DNA of 64,000 nucleotides. Origin: Bacteroidota bacterium (GTDB taxonomy: Bacteria > Bacteroidota > Rhodothermia > Balneolales > HLUCCA01). Position numbers and translations under genes: made by a program. Under the pieces are notes generated by a model. That model saw only the letters and a program-made list of their open reading frames with translations, did not search any database and was not told the origin of the DNA. The stretch is from positions 1 to 64,000 of the forward strand of contig JAFIEZ010000003.1 of NCBI GenBank assembly GCA_020832235.1, written 5' to 3'. Within the stretch, counting starts at the first letter, position 1, and every line of letters starts with the position of its first letter. This document shows, piece after piece, positions 54,371 through 63,463 of the stretch.

Positions 54371-56527
54371 ATGATACCCGATCACATCAAAGAAGAAGTT
54401 AAGGCGGCGGCGGACATCGTAGAAGTGGTGTCTGATTATGTTAAGTTGCGCAGAACAGGAAGTAACTTTCAGGGACTGTGCCCTTTTCATAATGAAAAGT
54501 CGCCCTCGTTTAATGTCTCCCCGTCATTAGGTATTTATAAGTGTTTCGGGTGTGGAGAGTCTGGCGATGTTTTCAGTTTTGTTATGAAACAGGATGGAAT
54601 CAGTTTTACGGAGGCCATTCGTACCATAGGAGCTCGGTTCGGCGTTGACGTTCCGGAGGAATCCAGACCCGAAAACGATGAACGGTTTCGTGAGAAGGAG
54701 GGGGTGTATCACGCCCTTGCCTTTGCGGGAAAGTTCTTTTATCGTCAGTTGGTCGATCTTCCGGAAGCACTAGAAGCACGGAAATATCTTGACAAACGGG
54801 GGTTTACAGGAGCAACCATCCGTAAGTACGGTGTTGGTTATGCTCCGTTGGCTTATGACGGCCTGATAAAAGCTTCTCAGAAAGCAGCGGTAAATGAACG
54901 GTATCTCGAGCAGGCCGGACTTATTAAATATGGCAGAAATGGTGAGTCGGCCTATGATGTATTTCGTGGCCGGATTATGTTCCCCATTTTCAATGCTTCA
55001 GGCAAGGTAATTGCCTTTGGCGGGCGTGTTCTGGATGGCGCTGCTCAATCAGACGGTCGGAAAGCACCTAAATACATCAACTCTCCTCAAACGCTGGTGT
55101 ATAACAAAAGCGAAGTGCTTTATGGGATTCATGTTGCCAAAAATGAAATCCGTAAAAACAGTGAAGTCATTCTGGTTGAGGGCTATACCGACGTACTGTC
55201 TATGCACCAATCTGGTATTTTAAACGCGGTTGCTACCAGTGGTACTGCCATTACAGCCGAACAGCTGGCCATTATGCATCGTTACGGTGAAACATTGCTG
55301 ATGATTTACGATAGTGATCTTGCCGGTCAGAATGCGATGAGCAGAGCTATTGATCTGGCGCTCAGAGAAGGGTTGGATGTACGCCTGCTTCAGCTGCCAG
55401 ACGGAGAAGATCCCGACTCATTTGTCCGAAAATTCGGTAAAGATTCGTTCGTAAAATACAAAGAAGAGCATGCCAGTGATTTCGTAGCTTTTTTAATTGA
55501 GAAAACACGTCTGGCAGGTAAATGGGACGATCCGTTTCATCGAACGGCTACTATTACTACCATTTTACGATCTGTGGCTGAAATTCCCGATGAAATTGCC
55601 CAGCAGGCGTATGTGCAACGCCTCTCATCGCTAACAGGTATGGGCGACCGGGCTTTGTTTGAACAACTTGGCGTTCAACGCGCCGAAATCGCAAGATCCC
55701 GCGAAAAAACTCGTCAACGTGAACGTCGTATTGGACAGCCCAATGTGAACAGGCCCGTACCTGCGCAGACTGCTGATCACAATCGCAAGGTGTCTTCCAA
55801 CCATACGCCAGCAGGATCTCTTGATCCCGATTTACAAGATCGTTTCGGACCTCCTCCAACGGAAGATCCGCGGTTTGATAATCGGCCTCACAACGAGGCT
55901 CCGCCAGAGTGGATAACCGGAATGCCGGAATCAGCAGGCGATCAACGCACTTTCGATGCTCAGCCTTGGCCAGGTGAAAGAACATCTGATCCTTCAGTCA
56001 CCAATCCAGCCGAAACACGTAGCTCCCAGCGTAAACCCGGATATGAGCGTGAATTGTTGAGACTAATGCTTCAACACGGACACCCCATGGTGGAGTACAT
56101 CGGATCGCAATGCAATGAAGATCATTTCGAAGACGATGAGTATCGTATGCTATTTTCCGATATCATACAACGCTATGAAAATGGGAAGCCGATTTCTGTG
56201 AGTGTATATACAGCAATGGCCGACCCTTTTCCGAGCCTGGTTGGAGAAGTCGTTATAGACCGGTACACACCCAGTGCCCGTACCCAGGAAAAACTGGCGC
56301 TAAGTCGTAAGAAAGATGTGTATAAAATTGCCAAAGGGGAGCTTCGCTCTCTGAAACTGCACTATCTCGACCGACTCAAACAAGCATTTCAGCAAGAATA
56401 CACCAATGCCAACGAGCTCGAAGAAAAAAGAAATTTTCAACAACTTTTGATGGAGGTTTCCCGCGAACGCGTGCGTTACGAACAAGGGATGCTCGACCAG
56501 TTGTTCCCAAACCCCGAAGATATTTAA
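54371..56527 (+). CDS. dnaG: DNA primase
   Basis: 718 residues, longer than E. coli DnaG (581). It makes RNA primers at the replication fork. The zinc-binding domain has C37, H40, C58 and C61 ('LCPFHNEKSPSF', 'YKCFGCGESGD'). The TOPRIM core has 'VILVEGYTDVLSMHQSG', 'ATSGTAITAEQL' and 'LLMIYDSDLAGQNAM'. A proline-rich, charged linker of about 110 residues (roughly 435-545) accounts for the extra length. The C-terminal DnaB-interacting domain (about 560-718) starts 'ERELLRLMLQHGHPMVEYI'. The gene leads a plus-strand run with suhB, a GH84 gene and a nagX-like gene. Confidence 0.95.
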   Translation: MIPDHIKEEVKAAADIVEVVSDYVKLRRTGSNFQGLCPFHNEKSPSFNVSPSLGIYKCFGCGESGDVFSFVMKQDGISFTEAIRTIGARFGVDVPEESRPENDERFREKEGVYHALAFAGKFFYRQLVDLPEALEARKYLDKRGFTGATIRKYGVGYAPLAYDGLIKASQKAAVNERYLEQAGLIKYGRNGESAYDVFRGRIMFPIFNASGKVIAFGGRVLDGAAQSDGRKAPKYINSPQTLVYNKSEVLYGIHVAKNEIRKNSEVILVEGYTDVLSMHQSGILNAVATSGTAITAEQLAIMHRYGETLLMIYDSDLAGQNAMSRAIDLALREGLDVRLLQLPDGEDPDSFVRKFGKDSFVKYKEEHASDFVAFLIEKTRLAGKWDDPFHRTATITTILRSVAEIPDEIAQQAYVQRLSSLTGMGDRALFEQLGVQRAEIARSREKTRQRERRIGQPNVNRPVPAQTADHNRKVSSNHTPAGSLDPDLQDRFGPPPTEDPRFDNRPHNEAPPEWITGMPESAGDQRTFDAQPWPGERTSDPSVTNPAETRSSQRKPGYERELLRLMLQHGHPMVEYIGSQCNEDHFEDDEYRMLFSDIIQRYENGKPISVSVYTAMADPFPSLVGEVVIDRYTPSARTQEKLALSRKKDVYKIAKGELRSLKLHYLDRLKQAFQQEYTNANELEEKRNFQQLLMEVSRERVRYEQGMLDQLFPNPEDI

Positions 56528-56548
56528 ACCCCAAAACCGTAAAGTATT

Positions 56549-57367
56549 ATGCCTAGTCAGGAATTGCAGACAGCCGTTGAAGCGGCCCGGGCCGGCGCTG
56601 CCATCATCGAAACCTATACCGAACGAAGTCGTGCTCAACGCTTCGAACTAAAGGGGCGGCACGACCTGGTTACAGAGGCCGATGTTGCCAGCGAAAAGGC
56701 GATAAAGTCTGTCATCAGAAGAATGTTCCCGGAAGATATGATGCTGGCCGAGGAGTCGCACGAGGGCGCTGAGCTAACCGACGCCCGTACATGGATTATC
56801 GATCCCATCGACGGTACTACTAACTTCGCTCACGGGGTGCCGTTTTATGCCGTTTCCATCGCGTTGTGGATTAAGAAACAGCCGGAGGTTGCCCTCGTTT
56901 TAGGGGTGGCGCAGAATGAGCTCTTTACCGCAGAAAAGGGCATGGGCACCCAGCTAAATGCCCGACCGGTACATGTGAGCGCCACGAAGGAGGCCTCCGG
57001 AGCACTCATTGGTACCGGATTTCCGTATCGTGACCTGAGCGTCTTAGAAGACTACATGAAAGTTTTTGATGTATTGATGCGTGAGACCCATGGTGTTCGT
57101 CGCCCCGGCTCGGCAGCATATGATATGGCTTATGTCGCTTGTGGACGTTACGATGGATTCTACGAGTATGCCCTGGCCCCTTGGGATGTTGCTGCGGGTG
57201 CGTTACTCATTCGTGAAGCAGGTGGTGTTGTAACCGACTGGCATGGCAGGGAAAACTGGCTTACCGGTAAGAGAATTACAGCAGGAAATCCATCCATTCA
57301 CACATATTTACAGGAAGTGATACAACGCGAAGTCCGCCCGGAATTGCTCTCCACTACTGAATCATAA
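56549..57367 (+). CDS. suhB: Inositol monophosphatase family protein
   Basis: 272 residues. It removes phosphate from inositol-1-phosphate or similar sugar phosphates with Mg(II). The metal-binding motifs are 'DLVTEADVASEKAI', 'LAEESHEGA', 'WIIDPIDGTTNFAHGVPFYAVS' and 'YALAPWDVAAGALLIREAGG'. The exact substrate within the IMPase family (inositol, histidinol or fructose bisphosphate) cannot be fixed. It follows dnaG by 21 bases. Confidence 0.87.
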   Translation: MPSQELQTAVEAARAGAAIIETYTERSRAQRFELKGRHDLVTEADVASEKAIKSVIRRMFPEDMMLAEESHEGAELTDARTWIIDPIDGTTNFAHGVPFYAVSIALWIKKQPEVALVLGVAQNELFTAEKGMGTQLNARPVHVSATKEASGALIGTGFPYRDLSVLEDYMKVFDVLMRETHGVRRPGSAAYDMAYVACGRYDGFYEYALAPWDVAAGALLIREAGGVVTDWHGRENWLTGKRITAGNPSIHTYLQEVIQREVRPELLSTTES

Positions 57368-57381
57368 CATCGTTTACATCT

Positions 57382-59331
57382 ATGGATCGTTCAAATTTCA
57401 GCAGATACGTCATTGCCGCAGTAACAGCTGTTTTTCTGCTGGCTGTATTTGCCTACCGCGTGTATGAAAAGTCTCAACGTTTCGAAATGACGGGTGTGGT
57501 TGAGGGGTTTTACGGCAATCCCTGGTCGCATGATGCTCGTGTTGATATGATACGTTTTATGGGGGATGTTGGCCTTCAGCATTATTTTTACGCTCCCAAA
57601 GATGATCCTTTTCACCGTCAGCAATGGAGGGAACCCTATACGGGTGAACACCTCGATCGCTTTAAGACATACATCCGGGAAGCGGAGGATGCCGGTGTAA
57701 CCTTATGGTATGCCATCAGTCCAGGGTTATCGATCGTGTATTCCAGTGAGGAAGACTACCAAGACTTGCTGCGCAAACTCAACGACATGATTAACCTTGG
57801 GGTTGGGCATGTGGCACTTTTTCTGGATGATGTTCCCGAGCGTCTGCAACACGAAGGTGACAAGGCGCGTTTTGCAAATCTAGCCGAAGCCCATGTATAT
57901 CTTATCAACAAGCTGCATGCTGACCTGAAATCAAGAGGCATTGAATTGGTCGTGTGTCCTACCACCTACACCGCAGCCTGGGGCAATCGTGATTATGTTC
58001 GAATCTTGGGTGAGGGTATTGCACGTGAAATACCACTCTTCTGGACTGGCAATGATATTGCACCCGCCAGAATCACCCGTGAAGACGCCCGATACTGGGC
58101 GCAACTGCTAAATAGAAAGCCCCTTTTATGGGATAATTTCCCGGTTAATGATTTCGAAACCTGGAGACCCATCGTAGGTCCTTTAGATGGTCGGGATCCT
58201 GCCTTATCGCAAAACACCAGGGGCATCATTGCCAACCCTATGGACGCCCCCTATTTGTCGATGATTCCACTTTATACCGTAGCAGAATATGCCCGAAGGC
58301 CGTTTTCATACGATCAGTCAGCAGCTTGGAGGAGAGCAATTGAGCATTTAGCCGGAAATGAAGGCTATCAGGTACTACGACCGTTATTACTGATGTACGC
58401 CGATTACGGGTGGACCGACAACGTATTTACGCCCTTGTTTACTCCCGGAAGGTCACTGAATATACAGACCATCAGCGAAGCGCTGGACCTCTTTGATGAT
58501 ACGCTCGATGAGTTGCGTTCACCACGATTTAACGACAATGAATACATACAGAACATCATACCCGAACTGGAACCTTTTGCGCTGGCATCTCGTGCTCGAT
58601 TTGATTTCATGATGGCTGATGGAATGTATAGAGTAGATCCGGAGGGATTCCTCGTTTTTCAACGGTCGATGGAAGAAATTGAAGCGGGTCACCAACCCGT
58701 GAATGTAGATGGAAGTCTAAATGAGTGGAGAGCAGAGGAGTTTCGTAAGCTCACACCTTCGATTGTACTGGAACCCGAGCGCGTGCAGGCTGCTTTCCGC
58801 TTCTATGACGACACCCTTTATGTAGCCATATCTGTGGAAACCAACGTGTTTATGCCGGAATACCCAGCCGGCTGGTCAGGAGGCGACCAGATTTTACTTA
58901 TCCTCGATCAGACTCCGCGAAGGCCTGCAACCTGGGTAGAACCAACGGATTTCATGATGTTGATTCGCCCCCCAGTTGGCTCTGAACCCGAATACCTCAC
59001 CGGAAGTATGTATCTCACACCGTTCTCGCAACGAGGCATATCCGATATCACAATGCGTACAATTTCCGGTTTTTTTGAGCATTTTATGGGGGATATTCAT
59101 CCAAACATAGCGCCTCTTAATCAAGGACTCCGTGTTGCTCAGGCACGTTCACAAACTGGCTACACCACTGAAATCGCCATACCACTGGCAGGTCAGCAGG
59201 AGATTGCCGTTGGGCTTTCCGTTAACAGTGCATTCAGGCAGGATGATACCACGCGCAATGTGAATTTCATGTTGCAGCATCGGCCTTACATCGGGAATGC
59301 ACATACCTGGGTACCGTTGGTTTTACGTTGA
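57382..59331 (+). CDS. GH84-family beta-N-acetylglucosaminidase, membrane-anchored or secreted
   Basis: 649 residues with an uncleaved-looking N-terminal helix (9-25). Residues 36-330 are a GH84 barrel: 'TGVVEGFYGNPWSHDARVDMI' contains the EGFYG motif (41-45), 'HYFYAPKDDPFHRQQWRE' shapes the pocket, and D149-D150 in 'ALFLDDVP' are the substrate-assisted catalytic pair. 'FWTGNDIAP' and 'LWDNFPVND' line the sugar site. Residues about 435-649 look like a CBM9-type carbohydrate-binding domain ('VDGSLNEWRAEEF', 'LYVAISVETNVF'). It would release GlcNAc from host, algal or wall glycans outside the cytoplasm. The next gene is a nagX-like acetyltransferase. Confidence 0.85.
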   Translation: MDRSNFSRYVIAAVTAVFLLAVFAYRVYEKSQRFEMTGVVEGFYGNPWSHDARVDMIRFMGDVGLQHYFYAPKDDPFHRQQWREPYTGEHLDRFKTYIREAEDAGVTLWYAISPGLSIVYSSEEDYQDLLRKLNDMINLGVGHVALFLDDVPERLQHEGDKARFANLAEAHVYLINKLHADLKSRGIELVVCPTTYTAAWGNRDYVRILGEGIAREIPLFWTGNDIAPARITREDARYWAQLLNRKPLLWDNFPVNDFETWRPIVGPLDGRDPALSQNTRGIIANPMDAPYLSMIPLYTVAEYARRPFSYDQSAAWRRAIEHLAGNEGYQVLRPLLLMYADYGWTDNVFTPLFTPGRSLNIQTISEALDLFDDTLDELRSPRFNDNEYIQNIIPELEPFALASRARFDFMMADGMYRVDPEGFLVFQRSMEEIEAGHQPVNVDGSLNEWRAEEFRKLTPSIVLEPERVQAAFRFYDDTLYVAISVETNVFMPEYPAGWSGGDQILLILDQTPRRPATWVEPTDFMMLIRPPVGSEPEYLTGSMYLTPFSQRGISDITMRTISGFFEHFMGDIHPNIAPLNQGLRVAQARSQTGYTTEIAIPLAGQQEIAVGLSVNSAFRQDDTTRNVNFMLQHRPYIGNAHTWVPLVLR

Positions 59332-59435
59332 TTTCAATGTTGTCTTTACGTACTATGCATGAGTTATCATCTATACTTGACTGTCCGGTTTAAAGCAATG
59401 CCGGGCATCGAGGTACCTACTAATTTATAATCGTC

Positions 59436-60605
59436 ATGACACCTAACCAACCGCTGGCTTCCAAGCGATTGTTATCGCTCGATACTTTCAGAGGAATCAC
59501 CATTATGGGTATGATTCTGGTTAATAATCCCGGTACCTGGGGCGCAATGTATGGTCCATTACGACACGCCGATTGGCATGGATGGACCGTCACGGATCTG
59601 ATATTCCCATTTTTTCTGTTCATTGTAGGGGTGGCCATTGTGTTTGCATTCTCCGGTAAGCTTGAAAAAGGAGAGGCTAAGGGTCCGTTAACGCTTAAAG
59701 CCTTAAAACGCGCGGGTGTACTTTTTTTGTTAGGACTCATCATGGCCGGCTATCCGTTTTTTCAATTGGAGCCTAGTTTCGGATTGCGAGATAACATTGA
59801 ATTGATTCGCATTATGGGTGTTCTGCAGCGAATCGCCATCTGTTACTTTGTAGCGTCGGTCATCTTTCTGTATTTCAAACCAAAGGCTCAGCTATATTGG
59901 GCGGCGGGTTTTGTGCTTTTTTATTGGGCTGCTATGTTTTTAATACCCGTGCCAGGGCATGGTGCAGGTCTGATTGATGATAAAATCAATAACCTGGCGG
60001 CATTCATCGACCGGGCGATTCTTGGTCAAAACCTTTGGGTTGGAACCGGGCGGCAGTGGGACCCTGAGGGTCTTCTCAGCACAATCCCTGCCATTTCAAC
60101 AACTTTAATTGGTGTTTGGGCCGGACACATTCTTCGCAATAAAGAAACCGATGAAACCCGTAAAACAGCCGAATTGATGGTTGTCGGAAGTATTCTTGTT
60201 ATTGTGGGATATGTTTGGGCATGGCATTTTCCGATCAATAAGCCTATCTGGAGCAGCTCCTATGCCGTGATGACGGGCGGTCAAGCGATGGTTGGCCTGG
60301 CCCTTTGCTATTGGTTCATCGATGTGAAAGGATACAAAGGCTGGACAGAACCATTTGTGGTTTACGGTGTAAATGCAATTACCGTTTTCTTTATGAGTGG
60401 TATCATCGCACGTACGCTTGGACTATTCACGGTTACGATGGCGACTGGGGCAGAGGTGACGGTTCAGCAGTGGATATTCCGCACGTTTTTTGATTCCTGG
60501 ATGACTACCATAAACGCATCCCTGGCGTATAGTATTATGTGGGTGTTTTTATGGTATCTAATTTTACTGTTTATGTACCGCAAGAAAATCGTCATCAAAG
60601 TGTAG
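59436..60605 (+). CDS. NagX/HGSNAT-like membrane acyltransferase (DUF5009-type)
   Basis: 389 residues with about ten membrane helices. 'SKRLLSLDTFRGITIMGMILVNNPG', 'HADWHGWTVTDLIFPFFLFIVGV' and 'RIMGVLQRIAICYFVASV' are the core motifs shared with heparan-alpha-glucosaminide N-acetyltransferase and NagX. These proteins pass acetyl groups across the membrane to glucosamine ends. In bacteria nagX is usually found in GlcNAc/chitin utilisation loci, which fits the GH84 gene 104 bases upstream. The real acceptor here is not known. Confidence 0.82.
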   Translation: MTPNQPLASKRLLSLDTFRGITIMGMILVNNPGTWGAMYGPLRHADWHGWTVTDLIFPFFLFIVGVAIVFAFSGKLEKGEAKGPLTLKALKRAGVLFLLGLIMAGYPFFQLEPSFGLRDNIELIRIMGVLQRIAICYFVASVIFLYFKPKAQLYWAAGFVLFYWAAMFLIPVPGHGAGLIDDKINNLAAFIDRAILGQNLWVGTGRQWDPEGLLSTIPAISTTLIGVWAGHILRNKETDETRKTAELMVVGSILVIVGYVWAWHFPINKPIWSSSYAVMTGGQAMVGLALCYWFIDVKGYKGWTEPFVVYGVNAITVFFMSGIIARTLGLFTVTMATGAEVTVQQWIFRTFFDSWMTTINASLAYSIMWVFLWYLILLFMYRKKIVIKV

Positions 60606-60692
60606 CGAGCAAATACTGCAGTGAAAGAACGTTATCACACTGTCTGAAACAGTGATGGCTTTTAATGTAGATCCCATCAGCAATTAAAAATA

Positions 60693-60720
60693 TTGTACCG
60701 AGGCAATCACCTCGGTACAA
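60693..60720 (-). terminator. Terminator hairpin after bshB1
   Basis: The perfect 11-bp arms ttgtaccgagg (60693-60703) and cctcggtacaa (60710-60720) are followed on the minus strand by TATTTTTAATT. It lies 50 bases past the bshB1 stop. A weaker cactgt/acagtg hairpin (60638-60654) follows the plus-strand nagX-like gene. Confidence 0.7.
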
Positions 60721-60769
60721 CTGAACAATGTATAGCCTATGAATCCTGGCTTAGAGGTGAAACGGTCGG

Positions 60770-61513
60770 TTAGCGTACTTGTTTGTGGTTGAGCAGGAAG
60801 TCCAGAGCTGTTGCTGGAATCGGTCCTCCATGGTATAAAAACGGCTCCCCGTATTTGACCCCGATCATGTGTCCAAAATGAGCCGATCGGGCACGCAAAT
60901 TTTCAAAAAAACGATTTGAGCTGATGTAGGTTTCGGGTTCTTCACCGGGATTATCCACATTAAACTGGGAGGAAAAAGCGAGGATGGCTTTTTCTTTTAG
61001 TTCAATTGTATCGCTAATGTCGAATACTATATTTGGCGTGAACGTACGATCTTGCATGTAATGTAGAATATGGCTGGGCCTCCATGTTTCTTGTGGCTTG
61101 CCATGCTCATCGGTCGTTTCAATCTTTTGCAGCCCACTGTAGAATAACGCATCGAGCGTTAGCCTGGCTGCATTTCCATGGTCGGGGTGCCTGTCGTCTG
61201 GACTGTTAATAAAGCACAGATCAGGCTGATAAGTTCTAACTGCCTGAACAATGGCTCTGCGATGCTCATCAGTGTTGGTAAGACCAGCATCGGGCAGACT
61301 CAGATTATGGCGCACTGCTAGCCCCAGAATTTCCGCGGCATCAGCCGCTTCTTGCAGTCGAGTCTCCGGGGTGCCACGAGTTCCCATTTCTCCGCGGGTT
61401 AGATCTAAAACACCAACGCGTTTTCCTTGTTTTACTAAAGCAGCCAGAGTTCCTGCACAGCTCAGTTCGGTATCGTCGGGGTGGGCTGCAATAGCCAGTA
61501 CGTCTAATTTCAT
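60770..61513 (-). CDS. bshB1: Bacillithiol biosynthesis deacetylase BshB1-type
   Basis: 247 residues of the PIG-L/LmbE zinc deacetylase family. It removes acetyl from GlcNAc-malate in bacillithiol synthesis. The zinc and catalytic motifs are 'IAAHPDDTELSCAGT' and 'NSPDDRHPDHGNAA'. 'RGEMGTRGTPETRLQEA' and the C-terminal 'IGVKYGEPF' are typical of the BshB1 group. It follows the LOG gene by 4 bases in a three-gene unit led by a cysteine desulfurase, which fits a thiol/sulfur context. bshA and bshC are not in the window. Confidence 0.88.
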   Translation of the reverse strand: MKLDVLAIAAHPDDTELSCAGTLAALVKQGKRVGVLDLTRGEMGTRGTPETRLQEAADAAEILGLAVRHNLSLPDAGLTNTDEHRRAIVQAVRTYQPDLCFINSPDDRHPDHGNAARLTLDALFYSGLQKIETTDEHGKPQETWRPSHILHYMQDRTFTPNIVFDISDTIELKEKAILAFSSQFNVDNPGEEPETYISSNRFFENLRARSAHFGHMIGVKYGEPFLYHGGPIPATALDFLLNHKQVR

Positions 61514-61517
61514 AAAG

Positions 61518-62111
61518 TTATGGTCTTACTTCTTGAGGGGTTTGTACTCCAGCTGTTCCACTCGTTAGCAGATGCATAAGTTCTTCAGGTGTTTTGGTTA
61601 CAGAGATAAGTTGTTGCTGACCATCCTTAATGAACCCGCTTTTAACTGTGTGTTCGATAAATGATAACAGAGGGGTGTAAAAACCCATCGTATTTAACAT
61701 GTAAATTGGTTTGTTATGAATGCCGATTTGATTCCAGGTTACCATCTCAAATAACTCTTCGAGGGTTCCGAATCCGCCGGGCAGGGTTATGAGGGCATCT
61801 GCCATCTGAGCCATCAAAGCTTTGCGCTCGTGCATAGAGTCGACCACCAGCAAAGATGTAATACCCTGGTGTGCAACTTCCCGTTTGAAGAGTCCGTGCG
61901 GGATAATGCCTGTAACCCTGCCTCCATGTTTCATAACGGCGTTGGCCAAAGCTCCCATTACGCCAATGGAAGCACCGCCATATACCAGCTGGATGTTATG
62001 CTCGGCAAGAAGTTTTCCGAGTTTTGTTGCTTCAGCTGAGAAAATAGGGTCATTGCCGGGCGATGATCCACAGTATACGCAAACACTATTTATTGGAGAT
62101 GATGTAGTCAT
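61518..62111 (-). CDS. LOG-family nucleoside 5'-monophosphate phosphoribohydrolase
   Basis: 197 residues. It splits the base from nucleoside monophosphates; plant homologues activate cytokinins. The signature is 'ITLPGGFGTLEELFEMVTWNQIG' (PGGxGTxxE), preceded by 'VCVYCGSSPGNDP', 'YGGASIGVMGALANAV' and 'MHERKALMAQMADA'. The bacterial substrate is likely AMP or a modified nucleotide. The start overlaps the cysteine desulfurase stop by 4 bases. Read from the minus strand, bshB1 comes next. Confidence 0.88.
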   Translation of the reverse strand: MTTSSPINSVCVYCGSSPGNDPIFSAEATKLGKLLAEHNIQLVYGGASIGVMGALANAVMKHGGRVTGIIPHGLFKREVAHQGITSLLVVDSMHERKALMAQMADALITLPGGFGTLEELFEMVTWNQIGIHNKPIYMLNTMGFYTPLLSFIEHTVKSGFIKDGQQQLISVTKTPEELMHLLTSGTAGVQTPQEVRP

Positions 62112-63274
62112 GTTCTGGTTGTCATCCGGCGCAAAATGGCCTCAGTTTTATCGATTATGTAGGTGATGTCATCCACCGTGTTGTATTTACTCAGGCTGAA
62201 ACGGATGCTTGATTTGGCAACCGCATAAGGAATATCCATCGCAAGCAACACATGAGAGGCCTCAATTGCTCCGGATGTACACGCGGACCCGTTTGAACAG
62301 TAAATTCCCTCAATATCCAGGTTTAACAGGAGCATTTCACCATCAATTGCGGGATGATCTGGATAAATAAATGAGCAGTTCAGGATATTGTAAAGCCCTT
62401 CCTGCTGGTCTCCATTAAATTGAACGTGCTCCCCGAGCCGGTCTTTGAGACCTTGCATGAGACGCGCTTTCAGCGCCGAAATATGCGCTTGATTCTGTTG
62501 CATTTCTTCGGTGGCGAGTTGCAGGGCTTTGGCCATACCCACTATTCCGGCAACATTAAGAGTCCCGCCTCGGCGTTTTCGCTCCTGAGAACCACCTTCC
62601 ATCCACGGCTTCCAGGATGCTCCACTACGCGCATACAGAGCACCAACCCCTTTGGGTCCATAAAGCTTGTGAGCGCTTATACTCAGAAAATCGACACCCA
62701 GATCGTCCACATCTACCGGGATTTTTCCAACGGTCTGTACGGTATCACTATGAAACAAAATGTTTTTATTTCTGCAGATTTCCCCGATTTCCTTGAGTGG
62801 ATTTAATGTGGCAACCTCGTTATTTCCATGCATTAATGATACCAGTACGGTTTCGTTAGTTATTGCATCCGCTACCTGATCTGTAGTCACCCTACCTTGT
62901 GTATTTACGGGTAAAATTGTGTGTACTGCACCCCAATTTGCTGCGCTTTTTACAGGGTGGAGTACCGCGTGATGTTCGGCGTTGGACGTTATGAGATGCC
63001 GTTTTTCACGAGCACTCAATACTCCATTAATGACGCTGTTATTGCTCTCGGTACCCCCGCTGGTAAAAATAATTTCAGCAGGCTCAGCGCCAATAACGCT
63101 GGCTACAAGTTCACGAGCCTCTTCCACGGCAACATGCGTTTTTCGTCCCGGTCGGTGAGGGGAATTCGCATTTGCGTAATCTTCCCGGAGATATGGAATC
63201 ATACTCTCCAGAACACGCTCGTCTAAACGTGTTGTAGCTGCATTATCAATGTAAACGTGTCTTGTTGTTGACAA
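62108..63274 (-). CDS. Cysteine desulfurase (NifS/IscS type)
   Basis: 388 residues from a TTG start; no in-frame ATG fits upstream of the conserved 'YIDNAATTRLDERVLESM'. The PLP lysine lies in 'LSISAHKLYGPKGVGALY', the PLP-contacting His in 'SNAEHHAVLHP', and the catalytic Cys in 'SNGSACTSGAIEASHVL'. It takes sulfur from cysteine for Fe-S clusters or thiolated tRNA. No iscU/sufU scaffold is adjacent. It heads the unit with LOG and bshB1 and diverges from pgk. Confidence 0.92.
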   Translation of the reverse strand: MSTTRHVYIDNAATTRLDERVLESMIPYLREDYANANSPHRPGRKTHVAVEEARELVASVIGAEPAEIIFTSGGTESNNSVINGVLSAREKRHLITSNAEHHAVLHPVKSAANWGAVHTILPVNTQGRVTTDQVADAITNETVLVSLMHGNNEVATLNPLKEIGEICRNKNILFHSDTVQTVGKIPVDVDDLGVDFLSISAHKLYGPKGVGALYARSGASWKPWMEGGSQERKRRGGTLNVAGIVGMAKALQLATEEMQQNQAHISALKARLMQGLKDRLGEHVQFNGDQQEGLYNILNCSFIYPDHPAIDGEMLLLNLDIEGIYCSNGSACTSGAIEASHVLLAMDIPYAVAKSSIRFSLSKYNTVDDITYIIDKTEAILRRMTTRT

Positions 63275-63463
63275 AATGTATTATGACTTGATTCGTTTCT
63301 TATTCAAACAAGCAAATATACGCATTAAATTCCCCCCGCTGGCCAAAATTGACCTCCGCCATTGTCTACCATGTTTGAGGGCAAAACTACGATAATGAAC
63401 CCGTTTATTGCGTATATTTCGTCTTGCCCGATTTAATAATTAAGTATTTAAAAGAGTAAAACT

